DNA from: Cladophialophora immunda
Taxonomy: Eukaryota; Ascomycota; Eurotiomycetes; Chaetothyriales; Herpotrichiellaceae
DNA: 64,000 bases
Direction: 5' to 3'
NCBI RefSeq assembly: GCF_000835495.1
Contig: NW_015622542.1
Location: 6,036,485-6,100,484 of the forward strand
The notes under the pieces are model-generated. The model was given only the letters and a program-made list of their open reading frames with translations, ran no database searches and was not told the DNA's origin. This document shows, one piece after another, positions 53,891 to 64,000 of the stretch. Every line of letters starts with the position of its first letter. The stretch's first letter is position 1. The position numbers and the translations under genes were made by a program.

Positions 53891-55303
53891 AGTCTCGTGT
53901 CTTGTCTTTTTTTTGGTTTTTGTGTTTGTTATTCTTCCGGAGAGAAAAGGGACAAAAGTTGTACAACAAAAGAAGGCATGGACGAGCCAAGGGGCAATGT
54001 ATACATTAATCTGGACCTTGGTCGGGCGAGTGATGAAGCAAAACAGGCTCCGGAATCTACCCACGAAGTTATGACGGAAACAGGAATGAAAAGGAACAAC
54101 CGATGGAGTGTCTGCGCTCTCCCTCATGCACGACTCGATGATTTCACGACATAGGACGTACGTATGGACATACAGGACATGTTCACGAACCCACCTAACT
54201 ACTTATCTACCTAACTACCCATCCACCCACCTACCGACCCACCAAAGTGGCCGGCTGCATTTACCTCTCAAGAGGACCACAAGCGAAGGAAGAGGAGGGG
54301 AACAAGAAGAAAGTAATTACCCAGATCAAACGGGGAGATTGAGTGTCGAGAGTTTGGCTCTAAAGACAACACAAACAAGAGCGCGGCCAAACCGTGATGG
54401 TGTTTCTTGGAATGCCACCACTGGTATGCCCTCGAGGCTCTGCGGTCGGTAGTGTACACAGTAGGGAGGCGATTTGTGCGGGCATGATTGTCACACGTGT
54501 AGTATTAGAATCAGGTAATCTAAGCTCGTTCCAAACTACTCCTCTCTGTAGCGATGTTGTTTATGCCCTTCCCCACGCACAGGAGATATATATCGAGCGA
54601 CTAAGAAGATATGCGTACAACAGAAGGTGAAATTCGGCTTGATTTCGCTGGAGTTTGCTACTTCCAGATTGTCTATATCTGTTCTGTCTGTCCGGGTACC
54701 AGGGACCCGCCGACTAACTGTGAAGCTATCAGGGCTGTTGGAAGGATTCCCTACTTGCTCCATCTATGACCTGACCACTCCCGATCTGCTCTTCGATCAG
54801 CAACGAAACACAAGCAAAAGAGCAATTGTTGCTCGGCTTGAGCTGACTTGGACCTAGCATTAATTCCTCTTGCAGGAGGGAGTGCGGCTTGAATTCGTCT
54901 CATCTCTCGGAGACACGGAGTGGCCAGTCGCTCTAACGGTTCCGTCTTCGGACGTGATTGTCATGTCGAAGGAACCACCTCTCAGGGTGTTGGGGTTCGA
55001 ATCTCATGACGAGCATTTGCTGTACAGCTCCGATGATGATGTTGAGGTTCTGCTCTCCTCTAGTCGATGGGAAAGCCGGGTAGTTGCCTAGTCAGGGATG
55101 CCGATTTTGCAAAATGCCGCACTGGTTCGGGAGGAGGATTGAGAAATGTATCATCAACAACGCCGTTTGGGCAGTGTTGTGAGATTCCGCACACTGTCGC
55201 TGCCGAGGCCTGCGTCTGGCAAAAAGGGACTCAATGAGTCAATCGCTTGAGACCGGCTTCAAATGTTCTGGTGGATAAAGATAGAGGGCAGCCATTACAG
55301 CCC
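53891..55303. other. convergent intergenic region with CTAC-rich repeat
   Basis: About 1.4 kb. Open frames at 54627-54857 and 54870-55091 have no recognisable features. A CCTAC/CCACC-rich tract lies at 54191-54245. Confidence 0.5.
54191..54245. repeat. imperfect CTAC/CCAC tetranucleotide repeat
   Basis: CTACCTAACTA-like and CCACCCACCTACC units in tandem over about 55 bp. It is a simple repeat, not a perfect telomere array. Confidence 0.55.
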
Positions 55304-57676
55304 TCAACTTTTGCTTCTCTCGCTTGTGGTCGCATGTGGCTCAGCCTCAGCCGTGTCGCTTGCCTCACCTGCCTCCGTCTCAGCATCGTTCTGAGCCTTC
55401 ATTACCAGCTTTCCCAACACTTTCGCCAGCCGCTGATAATCACCAAGCAATTCTTGCACCTCGCCAAGCCTTAATTCTTTCGCATCAGCCAGCTTCATGA
55501 ATCTTGTAATGGGCGGCGCGGCCTTTATAGCCACCAATTCATTGTGATCGGGCGATCGCAAGGCGGCTTCGTGTTTGATTTTCCCCTCTGGTGAATCTTC
55601 CTTGTGCTCCTGGGCCACAACTATCGTTGGCGTAGGAGGGGTCTGTGAGGCTGGAGGAGAAGCTGAAGCAGCAACTGCCCTGCCACCAAACCGTCCAAAT
55701 GCACCACCAAATGCAGAACCTATGTGGCTCATTGGATTGAGACTGGTGCCAAAATTCTTCACCGTCTCGAGGGGATTGGTGGTCGTCGGTTGTGTTGCTG
55801 GTGGCGTGGGTTTTTGCGGAGGTCCGCTTGCTGGTGTTGTAGAAGGACCATTTGGAGGCGAATTCGTGTTTCCTGGAAGGAAGCCCACTCTTTTTCCGGT
55901 GCCGCTTCCATTGCTCTTCACGCTGTCCACACTTCGCTCCCGGACAGCTGCTTTTCGTCCTCCTAACAAGCCTAGGAGTTTCTCTTCGGTCTTTGTCAAA
56001 CTGGAGGGCATTGGGCTAGTCTGCCCATCATGTACGGAGCTTGATTCGCTGAGAGCATGGTCGTCTTCGTCCGGGGTTAACGGCCGACTAACAAGTTGCC
56101 TGGCCTCGTCCAGCGTCTTGGGAAGGATAACTTCAGTGTTGGGACCTTCGGTGCCTCGTTCCTTCAATTTGCCAAGGAGAAATTTAAAGCTGTTGTCTAG
56201 GCTATTGGAGATGTTTTTGAAGCCTTCCTCTGCCGTGGAGCGAACGGCTTCATTCGCGTTGCTTATGGGCTGGAGAAGGTCCGAGAATGTACGTTGATGT
56301 CGTGTAGAGGGAGTAGGCGTGGACTTTCCGGGAAGGGATTTGACGATCGACGAAGTTTGACTTGTTTGGATTGCTGTGCCCGTAGCATTGGACGTCGAAG
56401 TGGCTGTTGTCGGAGACAAGGGTGCAGGGACCGATTCTGGCAACAAGGGAAAGGCTTCAAGCTTATCCGAGCCACCGTCTCCTTCTGACTGGGAGGGAGC
56501 CTTCTTGGGGCCTTCTGGCAGTTCATCCGCCCTCAGGCTCGCTAGGTCGACATCTTCCAGAAAGGTGATAGCAGCTTCCAGATTTGTGAGGCAATAAGCG
56601 GCCTCGCCGTCGATCTTTGGTGCCGCTCTGAATCGCTGGATGAAATAAAGATTGCTAATAATGTTGATGCCTTCAACTGGGGACGTGATCAAGGTGTAAA
56701 TCAGAGTCGGCAGGATCTCGTCGGCAGAGGATGAGGACGGGTGTATTGAATACAGAGTGTCCACAACGGCCTTATGGGCGGTGGTGAGGTGTTGTAACTT
56801 CCCTAGCGGATAATGCTCTTCATTCATCTTAGCCAGGCTCTCTCTCGCGGGAGCCAGTGAAGCTTGAACGTCTTCGACCGACTTTTCAGTGTCTTCGCTC
56901 CAATCAATACCCAAGTCTTTCAGGCCTATCCCTACCAATGCTAATGCTGCTGTTTTCGATCTCAGCTTCTCGTCTCTGACCTCATCCAGGGTACTTTTGT
57001 GTCTCCATATTTTGTCATAGACCTTCTCGCATACTCTTTTCTCCACTGCCTCTTCTAGGACGATCCTCTTGTATTCCAACAGTTTTCTCTGTTTGCGTCT
57101 CTCCGTGACCTCGGAAGCCGTCAGCATCTGCTGGGAGCTTCCTCTTTGGTCCAATGGTCCCAGAGAATCACTTGAAGGTTTGGTTTGCAGAGGTCTGGAG
57201 CGCGAGGAAGGTTTCGAGGGTGTAGGCGAATGGTCTCGATGAAGGCGGGATTTGAGCGCGGAAATGTGAATGGAGATTGCTCCAGATGCCCGAGCATAGA
57301 ATTCCTGAAACAGTTCCGACAGCTGTTCGATCGTCGGCGGCTCATTGTATATTTTAGCACTGAGGGACTCAATGAATCTGTCGGTCAGGCTTGCCAACTC
57401 TATGGGCAATTCGTCAAACCGATCGGGAAGGCTGTTGACCCGTCCCAGGTCTGGGGATGCGGGCTCATCTTCCTCATTTATAGGCTTTTCGAAGATGTCT
57501 TCCGGAGAAGAGTCCTGCTTCTTTGGGGATTTCAGAGAGGTGACGGATTGGATGGTGCTGGCTCTATTTCTACCCGCGGAAGAGGAGGGAGCAGGAGGCT
57601 CGTAGCGAGTAAAGGATTTCGTGGGAAGAGCAGAGGGTCTCGACTTCATTGAGCCTGTTGAGATATTCCTCGACAT
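55304..57676 (-). CDS. VPS9-domain protein, Rab5-family guanine nucleotide exchange factor (Muk1/Vps9-like)
   Basis: A single exon of 790 residues from the ATG at 57676. The N-terminal 75 residues are disordered. The segment FDELPIELASLTDRFIESLSAK precedes a helical bundle, and the VPS9 domain spans about 220-378. It includes KIWRHKSTLDEVRDEKLRSKTAALALVG, LGIDW and the exchange signature DEILPTLIYTLITSPVEGINIISNLYFIQRF ending in AAYCLTNLEAAITFLEDVD. The rest is Ser/Pro/Thr-rich, with a conserved-looking helix near the C-terminus (ADAKELRLGEVQELLGDYQRLAKVL). VPS9 proteins load GTP on Vps21/Rab5 GTPases at endosomes and so control traffic to the vacuole. It has no visible CUE domain, which makes Muk1 a closer parallel than Vps9. 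It is divergent from atg15 across 434 bp. Confidence 0.9.
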   Translation of the reverse strand: MSRNISTGSMKSRPSALPTKSFTRYEPPAPSSSAGRNRASTIQSVTSLKSPKKQDSSPEDIFEKPINEEDEPASPDLGRVNSLPDRFDELPIELASLTDRFIESLSAKIYNEPPTIEQLSELFQEFYARASGAISIHISALKSRLHRDHSPTPSKPSSRSRPLQTKPSSDSLGPLDQRGSSQQMLTASEVTERRKQRKLLEYKRIVLEEAVEKRVCEKVYDKIWRHKSTLDEVRDEKLRSKTAALALVGIGLKDLGIDWSEDTEKSVEDVQASLAPARESLAKMNEEHYPLGKLQHLTTAHKAVVDTLYSIHPSSSSADEILPTLIYTLITSPVEGINIISNLYFIQRFRAAPKIDGEAAYCLTNLEAAITFLEDVDLASLRADELPEGPKKAPSQSEGDGGSDKLEAFPLLPESVPAPLSPTTATSTSNATGTAIQTSQTSSIVKSLPGKSTPTPSTRHQRTFSDLLQPISNANEAVRSTAEEGFKNISNSLDNSFKFLLGKLKERGTEGPNTEVILPKTLDEARQLVSRPLTPDEDDHALSESSSVHDGQTSPMPSSLTKTEEKLLGLLGGRKAAVRERSVDSVKSNGSGTGKRVGFLPGNTNSPPNGPSTTPASGPPQKPTPPATQPTTTNPLETVKNFGTSLNPMSHIGSAFGGAFGRFGGRAVAASASPPASQTPPTPTIVVAQEHKEDSPEGKIKHEAALRSPDHNELVAIKAAPPITRFMKLADAKELRLGEVQELLGDYQRLAKVLGKLVMKAQNDAETEAGEASDTAEAEPHATTSERSKS

Positions 57677-58110
57677 GATGAAGATCAAGATGTGACGGTC
57701 TCGAGTGCGGAAGCCAGTGGACAGACAAATACCCTGGACTGCGCTGTCAGCCTATCTCAGGCAGCCAGCATGGGAGGTCTTAGAAGAGCATCCTTTTGCT
57801 CCAAAGAGAAACCATCAACAATGCTGTGCCTAGGAGTCGCAACTGACCCCAGACCCGGCTCATCCGCAGAGGATTCGTGGTGCGTTGTTTCGTTGTTGAC
57901 TGCTGAAACAAAAGCCCACCAACGCATGTGATTGATGGGATTGGTCACTCGCAGAATGTGGTTTAGTTGCCCTCCGCAGCCCGCTCGACGTCAGTGCCTT
58001 CCAGACCCGTCTCGCCGTCCACGAGACCCCCCGAGCCACTTCAGTCAACAGTCATTCAAGCCGCCATCGCTCCGATCTCCTCTGCACTCTGATCCATCAA
58101 CACACCCAAT
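57677..58110. promoter_or_regulatory. divergent promoter of VPS9 gene and atg15
   Basis: 434 bp between the start codons of an endosomal Rab exchange factor and the vacuolar autophagy lipase. No TATA box recognised. Confidence 0.5.
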
Positions 58111-60171
58111 ATGAAGACCCGGAAACCAAGAGACAGGGTTTGCACTTCAGGCAGCAGAATCACCGCGAGCATGCTACTGTCGTTCCTCGCTCTTGTACCC
58201 TCGATCGCAGCGACCAAACTCCCCGCCGCTATCGATCCCTGGTACCCAGTACCGGCACCGAAAGAACCAGACACTCATGACTTTACACTCAGACATATTT
58301 TCCATCGAGGCACCTATCGAGATCCCAACCTGCACAAACGATACGATTTCAGCCCGCAGGCGCCCGTCCTGCTCACCCAAGAAGACGACCATGCCCTGAC
58401 GTCCTCCCTTCAACCGCCGCCACATTTTACCCTTCGTTCTGACTCTGTCGAGATCGAACGACTAGTCGATAGACAGCCGCTGAACATCGAGAGATTTCTC
58501 CAGCATGCACGCCTCACTGGCAGCCCGGCTGTCCTTGACGCTTCGCAGTGGACACTGGACGAGATCGAGGGTCCCAACATCGTGCACAAACCCACTGTCC
58601 TCAACATGGCCATTATGGCAGCCAACGCCTATAACCCAGGCCCTGGCGAGGGTGATTGGGAGGATGTCAGCCAAGGTTATAACCAGTCTACACCGTTTGG
58701 ATGGGAAGGCGATGGTTTGAGAGGTCATATATTTGCCAACGAAGGCAATGAAACAGTTATTATTAGTCTAAAGGGGACTTCTCCTGCCGTCTTTGACGGA
58801 GACGGAACCACCACCAAGGACAAACTCAACGACAATCTCTTCTTCTCCTGCTGTTGTGCTCAGGGCGGCTCATATTTCTGGCATCAGGTGTGCGACTGCC
58901 AAACCAGCACATATACTTGTAACTCGACATGCGTGGTGCAGGCCCTGCGACAAGAAAACCGGTACTATCGAGCCGCAATCGACTTATATACCAATGTCAC
59001 AGAATTATACCCAGACTCAAACGTCTGGCTGGCGGGTCACTCCCTCGGAGGCGCGGTGACCAGCCTCCTCGGTCTCACATTCGGCCTGCCCACGGTAACA
59101 TTCGAAGCGCCCGGCGATGACCTCGCAGCAAAACGCCTTGGTCTTCCCACTCCTCCATCGTCAGATCCCCATAGACCACGCACAAAATATACAGGAGCCT
59201 ACCACTTTGGAAACACCGCGGATCCAGTATTCATGGGTACCTGCAATGGAGCCACAGCAACATGCACTTTGGGCGGGTACGCCATGGAATCTCAATGCCA
59301 TACGGGCAAACAATGCATTTACGACACTGTGAGTGATTACGGTTGGCGTGTCGGAATAGGAAACCATAAGATCCACAACGTCATCGACAACATTATCAAG
59401 ATCTACCAGACTGTCCCCTCTTGTGAGCCTGATGATGAATGCGTGGATTGCTTCAATTGGAAATTCTTTGAGAGTAATGGCTCGGACTCGACGACGACGA
59501 CCAGGACAACTAGCACAAGCTCAACAACGTACACGAGAACGAGCACATGCAAGACTCCAGGCTGGTGGGGATGTCTAGACGAGACTACAACGGCGAGCAC
59601 AACTTCAACGACACCAGTGGTGACCACAACCTACACCACGACAAGCTGCGCTACGCCGGGCTGGTTTGGATGCAACGAGAAAGTCAACATCACGGTAACG
59701 ACAACCACACTCGCGCCAACGACAACTTCGCCTACAACGTCTGTTCCTGCTTCCGTCACTCACGAACCATCGTCTTCTACCTGTGAGCACCCGGGTTGGT
59801 GGGGTTGTCGCGATCCCTCCTCGACTACAGATAAGCCATCTCCGTCCTCGGCGTTGTCGAGTCCAAGTGCTACAAGGACCGCTAAGCCACATAAGAAGCA
59901 CACGTGCAAGACACCCGGATATTTCTGGGGTTGTTATGATACGCCCAAGTCCCACCACCGCCATGCTACAAGCAGTGCGGTTGATGCTTCAACAACAAGT
60001 GACGGCATGATCACGCGAGCACCGACGATCAGCACAAGCGCTATAAGTGCTACAGCTACTCAGACCACTACCGATGACGGTTCGGGGAAGAGAAGGAAAT
60101 GCAAAAAGCGGGTGTTCTTTGGGCTGATCTGTTTGGAGGATTACGAGGACGAATATGTGCCTGAACTTTGA
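58111..60171 (+). CDS. atg15: autophagy lipase Atg15 with repeated cysteine cassettes in its tail
   Basis: A single exon of 686 residues. A hydrophobic signal anchor ([14 protein letters not shown], about 21-34) follows a basic N-terminus, giving a type II membrane protein. The class 3 lipase domain contains [13 protein letters not shown], then [15 protein letters not shown] with the nucleophile Ser at about 311, then TADPVFMG and GNHKIHNVI, supplying the likely Asp and His. Atg15 reaches the vacuole by the multivesicular body route and breaks down autophagic body membranes. After residue 460 the protein is Thr/Ser-rich and carries four short cassettes of the form CxxPG(W/Y)(W/F)GC at about 480, 513, 558 and 599. 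A degenerate fifth ([11 protein letters not shown]) lies near 664. The tail explains the extra length over the yeast protein. Confidence 0.93.
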   Translation: MKTRKPRDRVCTSGSRITASMLLSFLALVPSIAATKLPAAIDPWYPVPAPKEPDTHDFTLRHIFHRGTYRDPNLHKRYDFSPQAPVLLTQEDDHALTSSLQPPPHFTLRSDSVEIERLVDRQPLNIERFLQHARLTGSPAVLDASQWTLDEIEGPNIVHKPTVLNMAIMAANAYNPGPGEGDWEDVSQGYNQSTPFGWEGDGLRGHIFANEGNETVIISLKGTSPAVFDGDGTTTKDKLNDNLFFSCCCAQGGSYFWHQVCDCQTSTYTCNSTCVVQALRQENRYYRAAIDLYTNVTELYPDSNVWLAGHSLGGAVTSLLGLTFGLPTVTFEAPGDDLAAKRLGLPTPPSSDPHRPRTKYTGAYHFGNTADPVFMGTCNGATATCTLGGYAMESQCHTGKQCIYDTVSDYGWRVGIGNHKIHNVIDNIIKIYQTVPSCEPDDECVDCFNWKFFESNGSDSTTTTRTTSTSSTTYTRTSTCKTPGWWGCLDETTTASTTSTTPVVTTTYTTTSCATPGWFGCNEKVNITVTTTTLAPTTTSPTTSVPASVTHEPSSSTCEHPGWWGCRDPSSTTDKPSPSSALSSPSATRTAKPHKKHTCKTPGYFWGCYDTPKSHHRHATSSAVDASTTSDGMITRAPTISTSAISATATQTTTDDGSGKRRKCKKRVFFGLICLEDYEDEYVPEL

Positions 60172-60595
60172 TTGTTGGGTATATCACAGCACGATTTGAT
60201 GATACTTTGCCATTTAGGTGTGATTGTATGGGACTGCATGCATGCGCTTTGGTTGCACGTGGGTTGGCGTATTATACCGAAGAATGGTCCTCAGGTTGAA
60301 GCCTCTGGACGGATTTTTGAGTTATGAGGACTGCTCATTCGTTTTCCTCGACATGCAACATTGAGGATCAGCATGGACTGCCCAAGCTCTCCAGGATATC
60401 TCGGGGCAAGCAAGGAATGTGCCTGAAGCCCTCGCAATTACTATACAGTAACAACTTCTCAGATGATCACTGTCTGGAGCCAGGACGGTAGTTAAGCTTA
60501 GGTCAAATCGCTTGTTAGAACGTGCTTGTATTGTGAACACCACCCACAGAACTGTTCCTCAAGCTACCACAATCTGTGCCGCCAATGCGATACGA
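60172..60595. other. convergent intergenic region
   Basis: 424 bp between the ends of atg15 and the small repeat-protein gene. Nothing specific is seen. Confidence 0.5.
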
Positions 60596-61239
60596 CTACA
60601 GGCCCAGCGGGTTGTCTGCGGTCTGCTTCTTACCACCGATCGAATCCGTAGTAGATTTAGTGGTATTGCCCACCGCCTTGGTGGTGTCACCGAGCTATAT
60701 ACAACAGATCCAGTCAGCCCATACTATGCAAGGCTTTATTATGGCCAATCTTTGCTGACGGACACGAACGAAGAAATGGAGAATCGAAGGGTGTGGTGGT
60801 TTTTTTTAAAAAAAAGAAAAAAAAAAGACGTACGCCTTGAGTGGCTCCGCCCACGGTCTTGCCCACGCCCTCGCCGACGCCGGAGACGGTGTTGCCCAGG
60901 GTGTCCTGCGTAGATCCTCGATGTATTAGCTGTGGCAGTCATTCTGGAGAATGGCGGGGAGAATACGCACCGTGACGCCGCCCACTGTGTTGCCGACTGT
61001 GTCGGTCAAGCCGCCCAGGATGCCTCCTACTAGGTAGGTTGACTTTGTTAGTCGAAAACACTCCTTCTTCAAGCATAAACTGTGAGATCATCCGGCGGGG
61101 AGTGGATTGAAACGCCTCCAGGGCTGGAGGAGGCGCCAGAAGGACAAAGGATATGGGAAACGGCGGGAGGAGAAGTGGGTGGCGCGAGCAGTAGTATTTG
61201 GGACATACCGCCTTGCTTCTTCTGTTGTTGGTCAGACAT
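60596..61239 (-). CDS. small LEA-like protein built of 11-residue repeats (unrecognised family)
   Basis: A four-exon gene with no long ORF: 61239-61209, 61026-60971, 60905-60834 and 60694-60596, giving 85 residues. Donors are GTATGT, GTGCGT and GTACGT; acceptors are TAG, GCAG and ATAG. At exon 2 a TAGTAG tandem acceptor also permits a start at 61029, adding one residue. After MSDQQQKKQGG the sequence is a chain of 11-residue units: TDTVGNTVGGV, TDTLGNTVSGV, GEGVGKTVGGA, TQGLGDTTKAV and a weaker GNTTKSTTDSI. It ends KKQTADNPLGL. The product is Gly/Thr/Val-rich, without cysteines or membrane segments. The 11-residue period recalls group 3 LEA desiccation-protection proteins, but the composition is Gly-rich rather than Lys/Glu-rich, so a stress role is only a suggestion. 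The third intron contains long T and A runs. Confidence 0.75.
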
Positions 61240-62007
61240 GATGGAAGTTTTGTGTTGTAGCAAACTTGTCCTTGTTCGAGAATTGTTGATATGGAAATGC
61301 TATACGTTGGTGGAAGACGATGTGTACACAGGGGGGGAGCGAGCATGTGGCTTAAGCACGGGGAGTATATGTAGCTTTTCCCCCTCAAGAGCCGTTTGAA
61401 CGCCTCCTCTTTTCCTCCTGTTTTCAGCATAGGAGTCGTCATATCACTTGCCTTGCTGTGGCATTTGTGCCACAAAGGGATGGTGACTTGACGTCAGTCT
61501 CGATCCCTCTAGGGAGCGAACCCTGGTCCTAGTAGGGTGGTAGGTTAGGGATCGCACTTGGGGGTGTGTCCCAAGGGTTCTCGGGCCACGGGCCACATGG
61601 TGGCTGTTTCGAGGCAGAAGCCAGAGACGAGTGGCTTGGACACTTGAGGGGCCCGATCTGATCCAGACATCCCTGTTGCTGACAACGAGAGTGGTCAAAA
61701 ACACCAGTCAAGATGAACGAAAAGAACAAACCAGGATTGCTGGTGTGAGGAGAAGTGGAGGGCACGGTGAGTTGATCCTGGTAGAAATGACGTCGATGCA
61801 GCTTGCTCATGATCGTTCGTATTTGTCGATGCCATGGCCTTGAAAACAACACAAACCGCAAGGTGCACATTCAGGCCATACACAAATAACAAGGATGTCA
61901 CTTGAAACTACAAATACTTAGTTGTTACTCCTATTGTAACTCGCCATGTAGACCGTGGTATTTAAGGTGATACAAAATATAACATTTCTCATCCACCAAG
62001 ACAATCC
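61240..62007. other. intergenic region
   Basis: About 770 bp, the promoter of the small repeat-protein gene and the 3' UTR of the peroxin gene. No further gene is seen. Confidence 0.5.
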
Positions 62008-63777
62008 CTATCCAAGGCTCATAGCAACGTCCTCCTGGACACTGAATGCTCGATGTCCAGGAGCATCTCGCCATTTATCCAGCATGTCGTCCTCGGGCCC
62101 ATCGCGACTCCGATCACTCCGTGTGCTGAGCTGGCCCGTATTCTTCCCACTAGAGCTCTTGCTATCACTCCGGTCTCTTTTCGAGAACCAGCTGCCCGGC
62201 TTCTTCACTCCTGACGACTTGACAGTGCTGTTGGCGTCATTGGACTTTTGATCTGCTTCAGATGGTTTCTCTGTAGGAGGTCTTGAGTCTGCGGTAACTG
62301 TGTCTCCCGACCCGCCGACCCCTTTCGCAACCTCTTTTGCTCTCCTCACCTTGACCTCTTCCGTGTCCGACAGAGGTTGTGCTGGGGTGCCGCTTGGAGT
62401 GTCCTCAACGCTCGGTGTCGCTTCGACAAGTTCCGCATCACGGAACCACTTGCGTCTCCTTGTATATCTGCCCCATCCGTCCTCCCTTCTTCCATCTTCC
62501 CACCTATTGTCATAGTATATCCAGCCTCCACCATCATCGGCAGTCGCCTTACCCGACATGCCACCTGCTCCTATTTTGCTGTCGCTTGTCGCCCTCTTAT
62601 GTGACTTGGCGTCTCCATGCTCTATTCGCCAGTCAGAGTCGATCCATCTCCACCGGGACAAACCACCCTCCACATCTGGGAGTTCGAACTCTTCTTTGGA
62701 TGGTGCAGGGTTCAGATGTTCGTCCGTCCAAGGCGCGCGTTCGTATGCAAACAAAGAGGTTGTCCACCCCAGACCCAACCACCGCCGCTGGTTCTCGTAT
62801 AGTATAAAGGTGAAACGAACGCCTGAAGAGTCCGGTTTCCGCTTGTTTGCGGCTTCCGAGGCGAGGTCGCCTTGAGATTTCGATCTGGTTCCAATTGATG
62901 GTCGATTTGACGGTCCAGATTTAGCATTCGGTGAAGTATCAAATTCCAAACCAGTGATGAATGCCGCAGCCTTGCGCATGAAGACAGAACGCCAGAGAAT
63001 AACCCGAGACACCCGAGCGGGCTTGGAATGCCAGGTCAATATTATTGTGCCAACAGCAAGAATGACTCGTCGAGGAGTCAGGATATAGAAAGGCGGAAGA
63101 GTCAGGGTAATCCAAAAGGGGGTAACTAAAAGAACACGGATGAAGAGAGTCGTCAAAGCTGGCCGGGTCGTAGCGGCAGTCGGTGTGGTCTGGGTAGAGA
63201 GAAAATCGGTCAGGTTCAGGAAGGGATCCAACAGGACATTGCATCGGGCAGTCAATTCCTGTAGCGTCTCGACAATCTCATCGAGAGTCTTATGGTGCGA
63301 CTGAGATTCCGAGGGTTCCCTTTTGTGGCCCTTTGCGGTGTGTTTCTCTCCGGTTTTGCTGGTGGACGACAGAGGTGAATAGCGTCTGGAGTACATTCCC
63401 AGTATGAGACCAACTACTACGATGATCGGGCTTGCAAAGCGAATAATCTCACTGCCATAAAGTGTGATTCCCCAGAAGACCGCCACCATCAGATATGATT
63501 CCCACGGATCTCGAGTGCTCCATGACAGAAGACCGGCGAGTTTGTTCAGCGGGAGTAAGAAGGGATGTGAATGGGCTAGGGCTCGAGTGATCTGAGGTGG
63601 TGTCGCTACTAGCAAGGGCGACTTTTTGTGGACAATGATCGTAGACCGCTGCTTCGATGTAGCGGAGTAGCCAGAGGTGGATGTTGGAGAGAAGGCAGCA
63701 TATGTGGGGGGGTTGGGGTCCCAGGCCTGCTGGGACGAGGAATCAGACGGAGGTGCATATGAGGATGGTCTTGACAT
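62008..63777 (-). CDS. dysferlin-domain peroxin (Pex23/Pex30-like)
   Basis: A single exon of 589 residues from ATG 63777. The frame is open further upstream, where a Cys-rich stretch may be an intron or 5' UTR. Hydrophobic segments at about 115-150 (SYLMVAVFWGITLYG and SPIIVVVGLILGMY) and 230-290 (LFIRVLLVTPFWITLTLPPFYIL) resemble the reticulon-like membrane region of the Pex30 family. The DysF domain follows at about 319-445: VRFTFILYENQRRWLGLGWTTSLFAYERAPWTD, then LSRWRWIDSDWRIE, GWIYYDNRWED and GRYTRRRKWFRDAELVE. The C-terminus is a charged, Ser/Lys-rich tail. Family members sit in ER and peroxisome membranes and control peroxisome number and ER contact sites. It is the last gene of the window. 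Confidence 0.92.
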   Translation of the reverse strand: MSRPSSYAPPSDSSSQQAWDPNPPTYAAFSPTSTSGYSATSKQRSTIIVHKKSPLLVATPPQITRALAHSHPFLLPLNKLAGLLSWSTRDPWESYLMVAVFWGITLYGSEIIRFASPIIVVVGLILGMYSRRYSPLSSTSKTGEKHTAKGHKREPSESQSHHKTLDEIVETLQELTARCNVLLDPFLNLTDFLSTQTTPTAATTRPALTTLFIRVLLVTPFWITLTLPPFYILTPRRVILAVGTIILTWHSKPARVSRVILWRSVFMRKAAAFITGLEFDTSPNAKSGPSNRPSIGTRSKSQGDLASEAANKRKPDSSGVRFTFILYENQRRWLGLGWTTSLFAYERAPWTDEHLNPAPSKEEFELPDVEGGLSRWRWIDSDWRIEHGDAKSHKRATSDSKIGAGGMSGKATADDGGGWIYYDNRWEDGRREDGWGRYTRRRKWFRDAELVEATPSVEDTPSGTPAQPLSDTEEVKVRRAKEVAKGVGGSGDTVTADSRPPTEKPSEADQKSNDANSTVKSSGVKKPGSWFSKRDRSDSKSSSGKNTGQLSTRSDRSRDGPEDDMLDKWRDAPGHRAFSVQEDVAMSLG

Positions 63778-64000
63778 TGATGTGATCCAGGGTGTTTCTG
63801 AACAATCATCAGTACAGCTGAAGCAGCAGTTCGGATAGGGGATCGGTGTGTACCAAATGCTGCCATACACCGAGTAATGCAGGGTCATGAGGATGACACC
63901 CAAGGATACCTAAACAGATGACGCCACCAGTGCGGAGACGGAAAGATTCAGGTGAGGATAGCCTGATTGATGTGTAGAGGTCTGTGGTGCAGAATTGCAA

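Noticed and set aside
54985..55010. GGTTCGAATC resembling a tRNA T-arm
   Set aside because: The flanking bases do not pair into a T-stem or acceptor stem, and no D- or anticodon arm is found upstream.
54627..55091. Two successive plus-strand ORFs between ecm11 and the VPS9 gene
   Set aside because: Superficially protein-like, but without domains or good splice continuity, and minus-strand ORFs of equal quality overlap.
55575..56297. 240-codon plus-strand ORF in the VPS9 gene
   Set aside because: Antisense shadow of a Ser/Pro/Thr-rich coding region.
61505..61545. Reverse-strand AGGGTTCGCTCCCT resembling a tRNA T-arm
   Set aside because: A small stem-loop is possible, but no acceptor or anticodon stem can be drawn around it.

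Overview
The window is nuclear DNA of a filamentous ascomycete (Pezizomycotina). The evidence is dense protein-coding genes with short introns (about 50-110 nt, GTAAGT-like donors, CTAAC/CTGAC-like branch sites) and single-copy fungal genes: Mediator MED12/Srb8, syntaxin UFE1, MGM101, COA4, biotin ligase BPL1, ATG15, a dysferlin-domain peroxin, ECM11 and a VPS9 Rab5-GEF. A eurotiomycete such as a black yeast (Chaetothyriales) is my best guess, but I could not test it. I found no tRNA, rRNA or CRISPR.

Layout, left to right. 0-0.5 kb: 3' end of a MED12-like gene. 1.9-4.5 kb: an MFS antiporter with a very long central loop. 4.5-8.5 kb: the largest stretch without a convincing gene. 8.5-9.1 kb: a disordered hypothetical protein. 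9.5-12.4 kb: an MscS-type channel with an EF hand. 14.2-16.5 kb: a small basic hypothetical protein and a GNAT acetyltransferase. 17.6-19.1 kb: aspartate aminotransferase. 19.9-20.8 kb: a dead Tc1/mariner transposase with three in-frame stops, two of which fit repeat-induced point mutation (RIP). 21.1-24.2 kb: UFE1 and a Golgi pH regulator homologue. 25.2-26.7 kb: a universal stress protein. 28.4-32.6 kb: three mitochondrial or cofactor genes, MGM101, COA4 and BPL1. COA4 is a tiny four-exon gene that no long ORF reveals.

33.3-47.9 kb is the most distinctive part and looks like a catabolic gene cluster. It holds a Dal5-type MFS permease, an unrecognised gene, an FMN-dependent NtaA/SoxA-type monooxygenase, a second Dal5-type permease, a Baeyer-Villiger-type FAD monooxygenase, a medium-chain reductase and a second NtaA/SoxA-type monooxygenase. 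Two gene pairs share divergent promoters. The middle of the cluster is much more GC-rich than its flanks. I see no flavin reductase and no transcription factor in it. The logic (uptake, several flavin oxygenations, reduction) suggests use of an imported N-, S- or ring-containing compound; the substrate cannot be read from sequence.

49.8-64 kb returns to housekeeping genes: a PAS-domain protein, an ECM11-domain protein, a VPS9-domain Rab5 exchange factor divergent from the autophagy lipase ATG15 (with repeated cysteine cassettes in its tail), a hidden four-exon LEA-like 11-residue-repeat protein, and a DysF peroxin. Exon boundaries were assigned by eye from splice signals and reading-frame continuity; none is backed by transcripts.
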